Below the pieces are notes generated by a model. That model did not search any database. It was given only the letters and a program-made list of their open reading frames with translations, and had not been told where the DNA came from. 49,951 bases of DNA from Candidatus Iainarchaeum sp. (lineage in GTDB: Archaea > B1Sed10-29 > WALL01), in contig JAGGYF010000015.1 of assembly GCA_021162685.1 (NCBI GenBank), positions 1 to 49,951 on the forward strand, given 5' to 3'. A program made the position numbers and the translations under genes. Each line of letters opens with the position of its first letter. The stretch's first letter is position 1. Positions 17,346 through 26,807 of the stretch are shown here, one piece after another.

Positions 17346-19682
17346 ATGAAACAAGCACTCCTCTGGAAACCATTGGAGAATAAAACAGTGCAGTGTAACC
17401 TCTGTAATAGGCACTGCATTATACCAGACGGAAAACGAGGGCTTTGCAGAGTAAGGGAAAACCGCGACGGCGTTTTGTATGCAATGACATATGCAAAGCC
17501 ATGCTCAATTGCAATTGATCCAATAGAGAAAAAACCATTGTTCCATTTCCTTCCTGGTACTTCTTCTCTATCAGTAGCAACAGTTGGTTGCAACTTTTTC
17601 TGTAAGCATTGTTTTGTACCAGAAACGTTCGTTATTACAAAAGATGGGGCACACACAATAGAGGAATTATTTAAAAAAGAAGACATCCACGTTCTAACAA
17701 AATCAAATGAGCTACATAGGGTCACAAAGCGATTTAAACATCCCTATTCTGGAAAAATCCTAAAAATAAAGGCAGCATTTCTACCTGAGGTCTTGTGTAC
17801 ACCTGACCACACGTTTTTTGCTACCACTGAGCCAAAGGATGGAATATCTGAGGTTGAAGCTAGAGACTTAACCAAACAACATTTCCTTGTTGTTCCAAGA
17901 AAACGCCCAACGAGTACAATGCCAATTATTGATGCCCGCACAATCCTCTCAAAATTTGAAACTAGAAGTTTCCAGGTAAAGAGAAAGAGACTAACTTCTC
18001 AGATTTTAGAGAAAATGATCAATCTAAAGGAAGAAGGGAAAACATCAAGAGAGATAGCATCTTGTTTGGGTTTCCATCCTACCTATATCAGGAAAATATT
18101 TTCCATTTTGAAACACCATGGAAAGGAAAGACTACTAACACGTACCTTTGAAACCAGTCTTGTTTTTGGTGAACGCATCCGATTTAAAAATGAGAAAGGT
18201 GTAGGCATACCTAAAGAAGTAAAACTTGACAAAGACCTAGCATATCTTTTCGGTATGTACTGTGCAGAAGGCAGCGTCTCCCGACATCCTTCCCGACCAA
18301 ATTCTTTGCTTCTTTGTTTCTCGTTTGGAAAGCATGAAAAGAAACTTGTAGACAAAACAAGTTTATTAATAGAAAAGGTATTTGGGATAAAACCCAAAAT
18401 CGGGATAACTAAAACCACATTGCAGGTTAGGGTGTCTAGCTCCTCGCTTGCTGCGTTCTTTGGCGTACTTTGTGGTATGAAGAGCCAAAATAAAAAAGTT
18501 CCAGAACCTCTCTTCTGCTCTCCAAAGCGCGTGATAGGCGCATTTTTGAAAGGATATTTTGATGGGGACGGCTGTTATAAGAAAAAATACGTTGATGCAG
18601 TTTCTGTTTCAAAAAAACTTATTATGGGGATATGCGAACTCCTTATCATGCAAGGCGTGCTACCTGGCTTTTACGAGCATATACCAAGAAAAGAAAGGCA
18701 AATCTGTGGAAGAAAGGTACATGTGAAACCAGAATACATAGTCAGATTTTCATCAGATTTTGATTTTGAAAAAGGCATCTGGAGAAGGAGGAGACATAAA
18801 AAATACCACTATAAAGAAACCGACAAATACTTTTTCGTTCCAATCAGAAAGATGTCGGAGCAACATTTTGAAGGATATGTATACAATTTAGAGGTAGAAA
18901 ACGACCCAACATACACTGCAAATTTTGTAGCGGTCCACAATTGCCAAAATTGGGGAATATCGCAAGCAAGTCCAGAAGATTTTTTGACAGAAGAAGTACT
19001 TCCAAAAGAGCTCGTTTCTATTGCTAAGAAAAACAACTGTAAAAGCATTGCCTATACATACACAGAGCCAACAATCTTTTTTGAGTACGCGTTTGATACA
19101 TCTAACCTAGCGCATGAAAGCAACATAAAGAATGTTTATGTAACTAATGGATACATGACTGAGGACATGTTAGATATGTACAAAAGCTTAGATGCGGCAA
19201 ATGTTGATATAAAAGGGGACGAGCGGTTCTATAAAGAGGTATGTGGAAACGTTGAGATGGAAAAAATCCTAGAGAATATAAAATACATGAGAAAAAAGGA
19301 CATCCATGTTGAGATAACAAACCTAATTATTCCAGGATACAATGATGACAAGGATTCTATAACACGCATAGCACAGTTCTGCAAGGATACTGATCCAGAC
19401 ATGCCTCTGCACTTCACCGCATTCTACCCAGCATATAAAATGTTAAACGTTCCTCCAACAAAGCGCGAGGTATTAGTAAAAGCCAGAGAAATGGCTCTAG
19501 ACATTGGCGTAAGATATGTATACTGCGGAAATACCTACCCTGGTGACCCCTATGAGAATACCTATTGTCCAAATTGCGGCCATCTGCTCATAAAGAGGCA
19601 TGGTTTTTCTGTTTTAAGTATAGATATGAATGGGGATAGGTGTCCAAGCTGTGGTATGAAAATACCTATTGTTCTTGAATAA
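17346..19682 (+). CDS. AmmeMemoRadiSam-type radical SAM enzyme interrupted by an intein
   Basis: Exteins: QCNLCNRHCIIPDGKRGLCRVREN...PLFHFLPGTSSLSVATVGCNFFCKH / CQNWGISQASPEDFLTEE...YTEPTIFFEYAFDTSNLAHE. ATG at 17346 preferred over 17274. Confidence 0.92.
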   Translation: MKQALLWKPLENKTVQCNLCNRHCIIPDGKRGLCRVRENRDGVLYAMTYAKPCSIAIDPIEKKPLFHFLPGTSSLSVATVGCNFFCKHCFVPETFVITKDGAHTIEELFKKEDIHVLTKSNELHRVTKRFKHPYSGKILKIKAAFLPEVLCTPDHTFFATTEPKDGISEVEARDLTKQHFLVVPRKRPTSTMPIIDARTILSKFETRSFQVKRKRLTSQILEKMINLKEEGKTSREIASCLGFHPTYIRKIFSILKHHGKERLLTRTFETSLVFGERIRFKNEKGVGIPKEVKLDKDLAYLFGMYCAEGSVSRHPSRPNSLLLCFSFGKHEKKLVDKTSLLIEKVFGIKPKIGITKTTLQVRVSSSSLAAFFGVLCGMKSQNKKVPEPLFCSPKRVIGAFLKGYFDGDGCYKKKYVDAVSVSKKLIMGICELLIMQGVLPGFYEHIPRKERQICGRKVHVKPEYIVRFSSDFDFEKGIWRRRRHKKYHYKETDKYFFVPIRKMSEQHFEGYVYNLEVENDPTYTANFVAVHNCQNWGISQASPEDFLTEEVLPKELVSIAKKNNCKSIAYTYTEPTIFFEYAFDTSNLAHESNIKNVYVTNGYMTEDMLDMYKSLDAANVDIKGDERFYKEVCGNVEMEKILENIKYMRKKDIHVEITNLIIPGYNDDKDSITRIAQFCKDTDPDMPLHFTAFYPAYKMLNVPPTKREVLVKAREMALDIGVRYVYCGNTYPGDPYENTYCPNCGHLLIKRHGFSVLSIDMNGDRCPSCGMKIPIVLE
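17610..18941 (+). other. Intein, 444 aa, with LAGLIDADG-type endonuclease and HTH-like segment
   Basis: Begins CFVPETFVITKDGAHTIEEL, block B-like EVLCTPDHTFFA, LAGLIDADG-like DLAYLFGMYCAEGS and AFLKGYFDGDGC, ends YTANFVAVHN followed by Cys+1. Confidence 0.95.
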
Positions 19683-19985
19683 TCATTTAATCCCGAACAA
19701 AACCATGAGAGCAATTATCACTAGGCCTGGCAACCCAGCAATCAGTGCGATTAGTATATTCAGCGCATTTATCTGCACTTCATACCCAATATAAGGAGCA
19801 ACAAAGTGCATGACTATCAGACCAATACCACCAATAATAGAATTCAGAATAAGCTGTTTTACCACTTTGTATATTATATAACCTGTAACAATCACAAGCA
19901 TCGCACCTATGACAAAAACAACAATTCCATTTGTAGAGAACAGTTGCAATGGAGCAGTCGCGTTTACAGTCGCATTGAATGCCAT
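19683..19985 (-). CDS. BofA-like (pro-sigmaK processing inhibitor family) small membrane protein
   Basis: VVKQLILNSIIGGIGLIVMHFVAPYIGYEVQINALNILIALIAGLPGLVIIALMVLF; internal ATG at 19985 preferred. Confidence 0.7.
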   Translation of the reverse strand: MAFNATVNATAPLQLFSTNGIVVFVIGAMLVIVTGYIIYKVVKQLILNSIIGGIGLIVMHFVAPYIGYEVQINALNILIALIAGLPGLVIIALMVLFGIK

Positions 19986-20021
19986 ACCATTATAAAAACC
20001 CCACAATATATAAAAACCTAC

Positions 20022-20654
20022 ATGGTTGAATTCACAAAAGAACAAGCGAGGATTGCAAAAGCACTTGTTCCTGGACCAAAAACAATTGAGGAGCTTAGGA
20101 GAGAACTAGAAATACCCATGAACAAACTGACAGAGGAGCTTGCACAACTTATGAAACTGAAGCTTGTTTCTCAAAAGGGATTCCCAACAAAGTACTATAT
20201 AATAGATGAAGTGAGGCGAGGCGTTATGGAAGAAGAAAAAACAAATAGACCATTTAAGGCACATTTCATTATAGAAGGGATAAGCAAAAACAAAGAGGCA
20301 TTAAAGAACGCTCAAAAGGCTCTTATAGAGCGTATGAAGAAGGATAAACTTCTACGCGTTCAGAACATAGAGGAGAGCGATATTGCTGAGGACAATGGAA
20401 ACTACTCCACATTTTTTGAAGCAGATATCTCCACAAAAACATTTGAAGACATGGTCTATGCAGTTTTAACATATGGACCATCGTCTGTTGAGCTCTTTGA
20501 GCCAGAGGAATTCACACTAAAAAGGCAGGAGATGCAAGGTGCACTCATGGATATTGCTACTATACTCCACAGCTATATGGGAATAATCGCACAACTAAAG
20601 ATGAAACTTGACGAAGAACAGATCATCATAAAGGATAAGGAGGGTAAAAAATGA
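20022..20654 (+). CDS. Putative winged-HTH protein of unknown function
   Basis: MVEFTKEQARIAKALVPGPKTIEELRRELEIPMNKLTEELAQLMKLKLVSQKGFPTKYYI is wHTH-like; start re-assigned from 19806 to 20022. Confidence 0.65.
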   Translation: MVEFTKEQARIAKALVPGPKTIEELRRELEIPMNKLTEELAQLMKLKLVSQKGFPTKYYIIDEVRRGVMEEEKTNRPFKAHFIIEGISKNKEALKNAQKALIERMKKDKLLRVQNIEESDIAEDNGNYSTFFEADISTKTFEDMVYAVLTYGPSSVELFEPEEFTLKRQEMQGALMDIATILHSYMGIIAQLKMKLDEEQIIIKDKEGKK

Positions 20655-20869
20655 GAGCAAAACCAATTGTTTCGTCCTTGCTTCTGATAACATTCTTAGT
20701 AGTATTACTAACAGGTATAGCACTATGGATATCACCACGGGGCGTTGGCAAGCATACCATTACACAAGTCCATACCATCATAGGTTTTCTGATGAGCGCC
20801 TTGATCATTGCGCATTTCTGGCTAAATTACAGGATTTTCATCGGAGAGATTAGGAATATAAAGCAATAA
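20651..20869 (+). CDS. DUF4405-like small membrane protein
   Basis: Two TM segments with His residues: ITQVHTIIGFLMSALIIAHFWLNYRIF. Confidence 0.6.
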   Translation: MRAKPIVSSLLLITFLVVLLTGIALWISPRGVGKHTITQVHTIIGFLMSALIIAHFWLNYRIFIGEIRNIKQ

Positions 20870-21060
20870 TAGAAATTTACTGCAAATAACGGAATTTTCC
20901 TTATATTCCCCGAAATTCAGACCCCTTTTTAAACCAGAAATGCTTTTAAGTAACCCTTTTCATAATACCTGGGTCAGGGGTGGCGACGGATTATTTACGT
21001 TAAAAAGCGTAAAATCTATGGAGGAGAAAAACATCCAAAATCACGCTGAAAGGCGAAAAG

Positions 21061-21070
21061 TATATAAATA
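21061..21070 (+). promoter_or_regulatory. TATA-box-like element upstream of the S-layer gene
   Basis: tatataaata about 20-28 nt upstream of the hairpin start at 21089. Confidence 0.65.
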
Positions 21071-21088
21071 AAATATGATTTGATGTTC

Positions 21089-21143
21089 ATCAAGGGTAGA
21101 GATCCCTCTCTATGCATGATGCGGGAGGGGTAATGCCCTTGAT
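21089..21143 (+). promoter_or_regulatory. Nested stem-loop in the S-layer gene 5' leader
   Basis: Outer stem ATCAAGGG (21089-21096)/CCCTTGAT (21136-21143), 8 bp; inner stem ATCCCTCTC (21102-21110)/GGGAGGGGT (21123-21131) with two G-T pairs. Confidence 0.75.
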
Positions 21144-21178
21144 ATAAATTTTTTCAAGATGTATGAGGTGAAAAAGGA

Positions 21179-23617
21179 ATGAAATCAACAACAATAAAGA
21201 AGGTAGCTGCTGTGGCGGCAGGTACCGCAATGTTGGCAGGCGCAGTATTCGCAGCAACAATCCCAACATTGGAAAAGAGTTTCTTTTGGGATGACAATGG
21301 AAACGTAAATGTGCAGATTGTTGTCGGTTCTAATGCAGCAGCATCCGACGCAATCGCAGCAGCAAACCTCGCGGCTGTCATAGGAAGCAAGGCCTATGTC
21401 GCTGCAGGTGAAGAAGTAACAGTGGAACCAACAGTCACAGGAGAAGCAAAGATAAAGGTCACAGGTACAGCAACAACACCAAGTGAGGGAACATATGTTG
21501 ATGACCCAGCAAACGATCCAATTGACACGGGAGTAAATAACCTAGCACTTGGTGAAGCACACGGCATGTACAAAGGAACATTGACATACAACGATACTGA
21601 CTATGACTACAAGGAATCTGTTGAAGTCAAGAACATAAAGCTAAAGTATGAAGAGGACAAGGACCACCATGGAATCTACTTTGAGAACACAGGTGGTGTA
21701 AACAAAATCTTCTACAAGTTTGACTTCATAAAGAACTTCCCAATTCCTGAGGGAAAGTTGACAAAGACAGCAGAGATCAGGTTCCTTGGAACAGACTACG
21801 TAATCAATGAGTTGAAGTCTGATAAGATTGTCCTTGTAAAGGGTGCAAAGAAGACCCTCGGTATTGGACAATCAACAGATGAAACAATTGGCGACAACAC
21901 CTATACAGTTAAGTTGGTAGATGCAGCATTTAACGAAGAAACAAACAAGGGAGAAGCAACAGTTGAAGTAACAAAGCCAGACGGAACAACAACAAAGGTC
22001 CAGTTAGATACATCGTCCGACAGAGACGCAACAATTGGAGACATGTATATCTACCTACAGAGTGTTGCAAAGAGTTATACACCAGGCCTTGGAGGTACAG
22101 CAACCTTCAGGATTGGTGGAGAGAAGCTAACACTTGAGAATGCAATGCCTTATCCAAACAATGAGGATTGGAAGGTAAAGATATACACGGCAGATAGTGG
22201 TAGCAAGCTTGACTACATAAAGGTTTACCTAAACAAGAACTACGGTAAGGACGACAAGATGACAGAGATTGTAGGTCCAGAGAATTACTTTACAATAAAG
22301 TATGATGGGACCCAGGCAGACAGAGGCGAAATAGAGGTTGACAAAGTGAAGTTTACAGGAACAGAGGATGACGAAAAGTATGTGATCAAAGAGATAACCT
22401 ACACAGATGAGTATGAGAACGAATACACAGTGGAGCTATGGGACTCAACACACAACAGAAATAGAGTATTCTTGGCAACAGGTGGTGCAATTGTAGGATA
22501 TCACCAAGGAGATGAGACATATAATGCAACAGGTTACCTCCCACTAAGACCAGGCGACTATTTCATTGTGAAGGAACAGCCTGTAAAGGTAAACAGCATT
22601 GTATATAAGTCAGCAGACCCCTCACAGAGCAAGATCAAGTTGAATGGCGTGGAGTACGACTTCGCAGATTGCAGCAGTGCACCGAGTCCAAAAGGAGATC
22701 CAGACTTAACAAATGATACAACAGGCTATTACTTTGGGTTTAATAGCTCAATAAGTGGCGCAAAGATCATCTGTAAGGACATAATAGTAAGTGTAAACCA
22801 GGGAACACAATCTGTTGGGATATGTATAACATCTGATGACTATGCGTATTACGACGACCCAATAGCATGGATAAAAACAAACGCAGATAGCTACGTAAAC
22901 AGCGATTACTACACATTGCAATGGACTAACCCAACCTACAATGCATCTGCATCAGCGAACGACTACATAGCAATGGGCAACACATCGGTCCTTATGAACC
23001 TGACAACATTGGATGCAGCTCCAACTAGTCTCAATATAAGTTACATCAAGAGTGGAGATTACGAGGGAATTAGAGTACACGATGGTGCGGATAACAGGAT
23101 AGACCAAGCGAGGGAGAAAGCATCAGAGGACAGATACAAGTACCACATGTGGAAGAGTGCAATGGCAGAGGCAACTGATACCAGCACAGTAGAAATCAAG
23201 GTACCGAAGGAAGTGTTAAAGCTCAGGACAATCTTGTCACCTGGTGAAGTTGTAACAACAGAGCCAGGCGTAACAACAGTGACAACAGCCGACACATTCC
23301 CATATGAGGTCAGCACAGGTGTGAGCGTTGAAGAGTTGACATGTACAGCAGAACCTGTAACATACACAACAGGTTACACCTTTGGTGAAGTTGGTAAGTT
23401 CGTCGTTGACGATATGGGCATACCAACCGGCAATGCAATCGTCGTCGGTGGACACTTGGTGAACCAACTCGCAGTTGGTGTAACTGAGGACAAGCTCACA
23501 GCTGCTGGCGACCAGTATGTTGACCTTGTTGGCAACACACTGTACGTCGCTGGTTACACTGCAGCTGACACAGCAGCAGCAGTTGATGACCTCATAGCAG
23601 CAATAAAGGCACTCTGA
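21179..23617 (+). CDS. S-layer protein (methanogen/MJ-type family)
   Basis: MKSTTIKKVAAVAAGTAMLAGAVFAATIPTLEKSFFWDDNGNVNVQIVVGSNAAASDAIAAANLAAVIGSKAY; C-terminal VVDDMGIPTGNAIVVGGHLVNQLAVGV. Confidence 0.92.
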   Translation: MKSTTIKKVAAVAAGTAMLAGAVFAATIPTLEKSFFWDDNGNVNVQIVVGSNAAASDAIAAANLAAVIGSKAYVAAGEEVTVEPTVTGEAKIKVTGTATTPSEGTYVDDPANDPIDTGVNNLALGEAHGMYKGTLTYNDTDYDYKESVEVKNIKLKYEEDKDHHGIYFENTGGVNKIFYKFDFIKNFPIPEGKLTKTAEIRFLGTDYVINELKSDKIVLVKGAKKTLGIGQSTDETIGDNTYTVKLVDAAFNEETNKGEATVEVTKPDGTTTKVQLDTSSDRDATIGDMYIYLQSVAKSYTPGLGGTATFRIGGEKLTLENAMPYPNNEDWKVKIYTADSGSKLDYIKVYLNKNYGKDDKMTEIVGPENYFTIKYDGTQADRGEIEVDKVKFTGTEDDEKYVIKEITYTDEYENEYTVELWDSTHNRNRVFLATGGAIVGYHQGDETYNATGYLPLRPGDYFIVKEQPVKVNSIVYKSADPSQSKIKLNGVEYDFADCSSAPSPKGDPDLTNDTTGYYFGFNSSISGAKIICKDIIVSVNQGTQSVGICITSDDYAYYDDPIAWIKTNADSYVNSDYYTLQWTNPTYNASASANDYIAMGNTSVLMNLTTLDAAPTSLNISYIKSGDYEGIRVHDGADNRIDQAREKASEDRYKYHMWKSAMAEATDTSTVEIKVPKEVLKLRTILSPGEVVTTEPGVTTVTTADTFPYEVSTGVSVEELTCTAEPVTYTTGYTFGEVGKFVVDDMGIPTGNAIVVGGHLVNQLAVGVTEDKLTAAGDQYVDLVGNTLYVAGYTAADTAAAVDDLIAAIKAL

Positions 23618-23622
23618 ATCCG

Positions 23623-23660
23623 GAAAAGGGCTTAACCCCTTTTCACCTCTTTTTTATTTT
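23623..23660 (+). terminator. Hairpin plus T-tract after the S-layer gene
   Basis: GAAAAGGG (23623-23630)/CCCTTTTC (23637-23644) perfect 8-bp stem followed by ctcttttttattttt. Confidence 0.75.
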
Positions 23661-23718
23661 TAAAATTCTACTCCGATGATAGAAAAATTTATATATAATG
23701 CTACTGTAAACGTTGGAT

Positions 23719-24971
23719 ATGTGGAAAAAAGAACTCATTGAAGACTTCTTCTCAGAGAGATTCATTTTAGAGGTATAGAAAGAGAACTAAGGATACCCAA
23801 GACCAACAAAATAGTGTCTATTGTTGGTCCAAGAAGAGCAGGAAAAACATGGTTCTTTTACTATCTGTTTGAGAACATGAAAAATGCAGCATATATAAAC
23901 TTCGAGGATATTGCATTTAGAAACCTTAAACCAGAGGAATTTTTTGACGTTATTGAACTCTTTTCCGAACTGAAATATAGACCAAAAATATTTCTGTTGG
24001 ATGAGATACAGGTTGTTGATGGATGGCAAGTTCTTGTCAGATCCCTGTACGATAGAGGGTATAAGATATTCCTTACTGGGTCATCTTCTCAATTGCTTTC
24101 GAGAGAGATAGCAACACAGTTGAGGGGCCGCACATTAACGTATTTGTTATTCCCTTTCAGCTTTAATGAGTTCTTAAGGGCAAGAAATATTTTGATTGAT
24201 ATACATAGTTTTGAGGGAAAAGGCGAGATACTAAAAAACATGAGGGAGTATCTTCATTTCGGTGGATTTCCAGAAGTTGTTTTGAATGAAAACAAACCAA
24301 AAATTTTGAAACAGTATTCAGATGAAATATTTTATAAGGATTTTGTGGAAAGACACAAAATAAAGAGTTTAGAGTTTGGAAGGTTTCTGTTTGAGTTTTC
24401 ATTCCAGAATTTTGCTAAGGAGGTAAGTTTAAGAAAAATAAAGAGTTTCTTTGGAAAAACGATATCTGAAACCACCCTATATAGCTATTGTGAAAAACTT
24501 CAGGACACAATGGCAGTGTTTTTCTTAGAAAAGCTATCCAAAAACGTATACTCGAGGAGATCATGGCCAAGAAAGATATATGTTTCTGATGTTGGGATAT
24601 CAACTATATTTGGCTTTTCTGAAGATCTAGGGAAAAGGATGGAGAATACAGTGTTTATTGAGCTGATGAGAAGAACCAATGCTATGCCAATGCTGTCTTT
24701 CTACTATTGGAGAGACGCACAACAAAGGGAAGTTGATTTTGTAATAAAGGAAGGCACAAAAGTAAGGCAGTTGGTCCAGGTAACTTACGCTTCAAGCAGG
24801 GATGAGATAAATAAAAGGGAAATAGACGCATTGTTAAAAGCCAGTAGAGACTTAAAGTGCAATGACCTAATTATTATAACATGGAGTTATGAGGATGAGT
24901 TAACTAAAGACAAGAGGAAGATATTATGTGTGCCACTCTGGAAATGGATACTAGGATTAAAAATATCATAG
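23719..24971 (+). CDS. DUF4143-type AAA ATPase, apparent frameshift near 23765-23768 (intact ORF 23814-24971)
   Basis: SIVGPRRAGKTWFFYYLF Walker A; IFLLDEIQVVDGW Walker B; LTGSSSQLLSREIATQLRGRT; YYWRDAQQREVDFVIKEG. Upstream 19-codon ORF MWKKELIEDFFSERFILEV* completes the N-terminus in another frame. Confidence 0.85.
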
Positions 24972-25735
24972 CAGTTCTTGCATTGTTTTTGATATCTTTT
25001 GGTATTGGGTATGTTGTTCTTTCTGGGTCACCAAGCGAGCCATTAAAGATTGTCTCTTTTGATGTAGAGCCACAGCCCTCATCCATTGGTTGGGTGACTA
25101 TAACAATAGAAACGAATAAGCCAGCAAACCTAACTGTTTTTGTTGGAGAGAAGATGGCAGAACAATATAGGGTTGAGAATAACACGTATGTTTTCAGATA
25201 TTTTGTGTCACCTTATGAGGAGGACGGATTAAAGCAGATTATAGTTACAGGTGAGCTGTACAATGATAGTTTTGGATTGGTTGTGAATAAAACCGAAACA
25301 ATTGTTACTGTTAGGGGCATTGCATTCTATTCAAACAAAGGAAAATTTGTTGTTAAGGATAGAGTATACTTTTTCACAGAACTTGACCCAGGAAGGACTG
25401 AGAGGAATAAGAAAATCATAGAGGAGTTTACACCTTTCCTATCTAACCTTGCAAAGGCATACAATGTGACATTCTATGCTGTTGAGGCGGATGAAGAGAA
25501 GTGGTTAAGCTGCTATGATTCAAATAATACTGTTGTTGATGTACAAGAATGTGAAAATATAAGCCAAAGCAATCCGAGTATTATCTTAAAACTTCCAGTT
25601 TATCCAACATCACAGGTTTTTGTTGGGAATAATACAATAGAGGTACAGCCAAGTATAGAGGAAATAGGGAAGACATTAGCAGCAGTCTATACGTTTATTC
25701 CTAAGCCAACTAATATAACTGTTCCAGAACAGTAG
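24944..25735 (+). CDS. Membrane-anchored extracellular protein of unknown function
   Basis: N-terminal TM (IKNIIAVLALFLISFGIGYVVLSG) followed by a beta-rich region with N-x-S/T sites. Confidence 0.6.
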   Translation: MDTRIKNIIAVLALFLISFGIGYVVLSGSPSEPLKIVSFDVEPQPSSIGWVTITIETNKPANLTVFVGEKMAEQYRVENNTYVFRYFVSPYEEDGLKQIIVTGELYNDSFGLVVNKTETIVTVRGIAFYSNKGKFVVKDRVYFFTELDPGRTERNKKIIEEFTPFLSNLAKAYNVTFYAVEADEEKWLSCYDSNNTVVDVQECENISQSNPSIILKLPVYPTSQVFVGNNTIEVQPSIEEIGKTLAAVYTFIPKPTNITVPEQ

Positions 25736-26807
25736 TTGCATAGCATCCCTTTGGCAGAGAAAACCTGACTTTTACATAATCTTCTCCTTTCTCAATGATC
25801 TCAAAGTCGTTGATCTCAATATATAGGGGCCTGCGCATGCCTTTGCTGCTCAATTCGGGCATACCACGGATTTTAAAATCATCCAAGGTTAGCCACTCCT
25901 CCTCTAAAATCTTTTGCTCAATCTCCCCTTGTATGCCCTCAGCAAGTTTCATTTCATAGCCATATATAGGGCCTGTTGGGACGCCATTCTCTAAGATATC
26001 CCCTGGCTTCTTGTCCAAACCGATCTTCATGCGCTCTTCAAGTACCTTGTTGAATAGATAGCTCTGATAGGCGTGTACAAACATTATCAAAAGTTTTCTT
26101 GGGAGTTTTCTTAATGCACCAACATAGTCATTTGGATGTTGTGACAGATGAGACAATAGTGTTCTTTCATGTTTCAAATGCTTTGGAAAATAATCTAAAG
26201 CGCTTTTGAAGTTCTGTTCTTTCTCCAGCCTCTTTCTGGCCTCTCTATCCTCCTCCTTTTCTGTTTCAAACCACTTCCATAGATAAAGTTCAACAGCTTC
26301 TTTGTAGTGTTCGTTTACTATGGCTTTTCCTACGAGGTGGGTTATGGGCCTATATTTTCCAAAGCGTTGTTCTCCAAAGAAATTTGGGATCTTCTTTGGG
26401 ATTTTTATGTCAGTTACATCTCTGATTGTTATTGTGAATCTGTTGCCTTTAAGGTCTCCAAGGTTTATTCTTTTGGTTGAGTAGTATAGTGGTTTGAACA
26501 CCATGTCTTTGATGTGCAATCTTTCAAGCTGTTCCTTTTCTATGTTCCAGAGGCTCATAATCTGTGTTGTCCATGCCTTCCTATCCTTTGTACCTGCATA
26601 CCCTATCCGCTTCTGCGAGATATGTAATGTTTTACAGATCTTCTTAGCTGCCTGGATTGTATCCCAATTCTTTTTCTCAAGCACAAAGATTAGTTGGTCT
26701 CCTGAACCTTTTTCCCACTTTTCTTTTTTTCCAACTTCATATATTGTGCCATCTAACCCAATTTCTTCAACAATAAAATCCTCAGGTTTTTGTTTTATCC
26801 TCATCAT
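25710..26807 (-). CDS. truD: tRNA pseudouridine(13) synthase TruD
   Basis: KRIGYAGTKDRKAWTTQ; NFFGEQRFGKYRPITHLVGKAI; MRRPLYIEINDFEI. Confidence 0.95.
   Translation of the reverse strand: MMRIKQKPEDFIVEEIGLDGTIYEVGKKEKWEKGSGDQLIFVLEKKNWDTIQAAKKICKTLHISQKRIGYAGTKDRKAWTTQIMSLWNIEKEQLERLHIKDMVFKPLYYSTKRINLGDLKGNRFTITIRDVTDIKIPKKIPNFFGEQRFGKYRPITHLVGKAIVNEHYKEAVELYLWKWFETEKEEDREARKRLEKEQNFKSALDYFPKHLKHERTLLSHLSQHPNDYVGALRKLPRKLLIMFVHAYQSYLFNKVLEERMKIGLDKKPGDILENGVPTGPIYGYEMKLAEGIQGEIEQKILEEEWLTLDDFKIRGMPELSSKGMRRPLYIEINDFEIIEKGEDYVKVRFSLPKGCYATTVLEQLY

Noticed and set aside
19806-20021. 72-codon N-terminal extension of the wHTH ORF
   Set aside because: Overlaps the BofA-like gene antisense; a TATA-like string and ATG at 20022 give a normal protein start.
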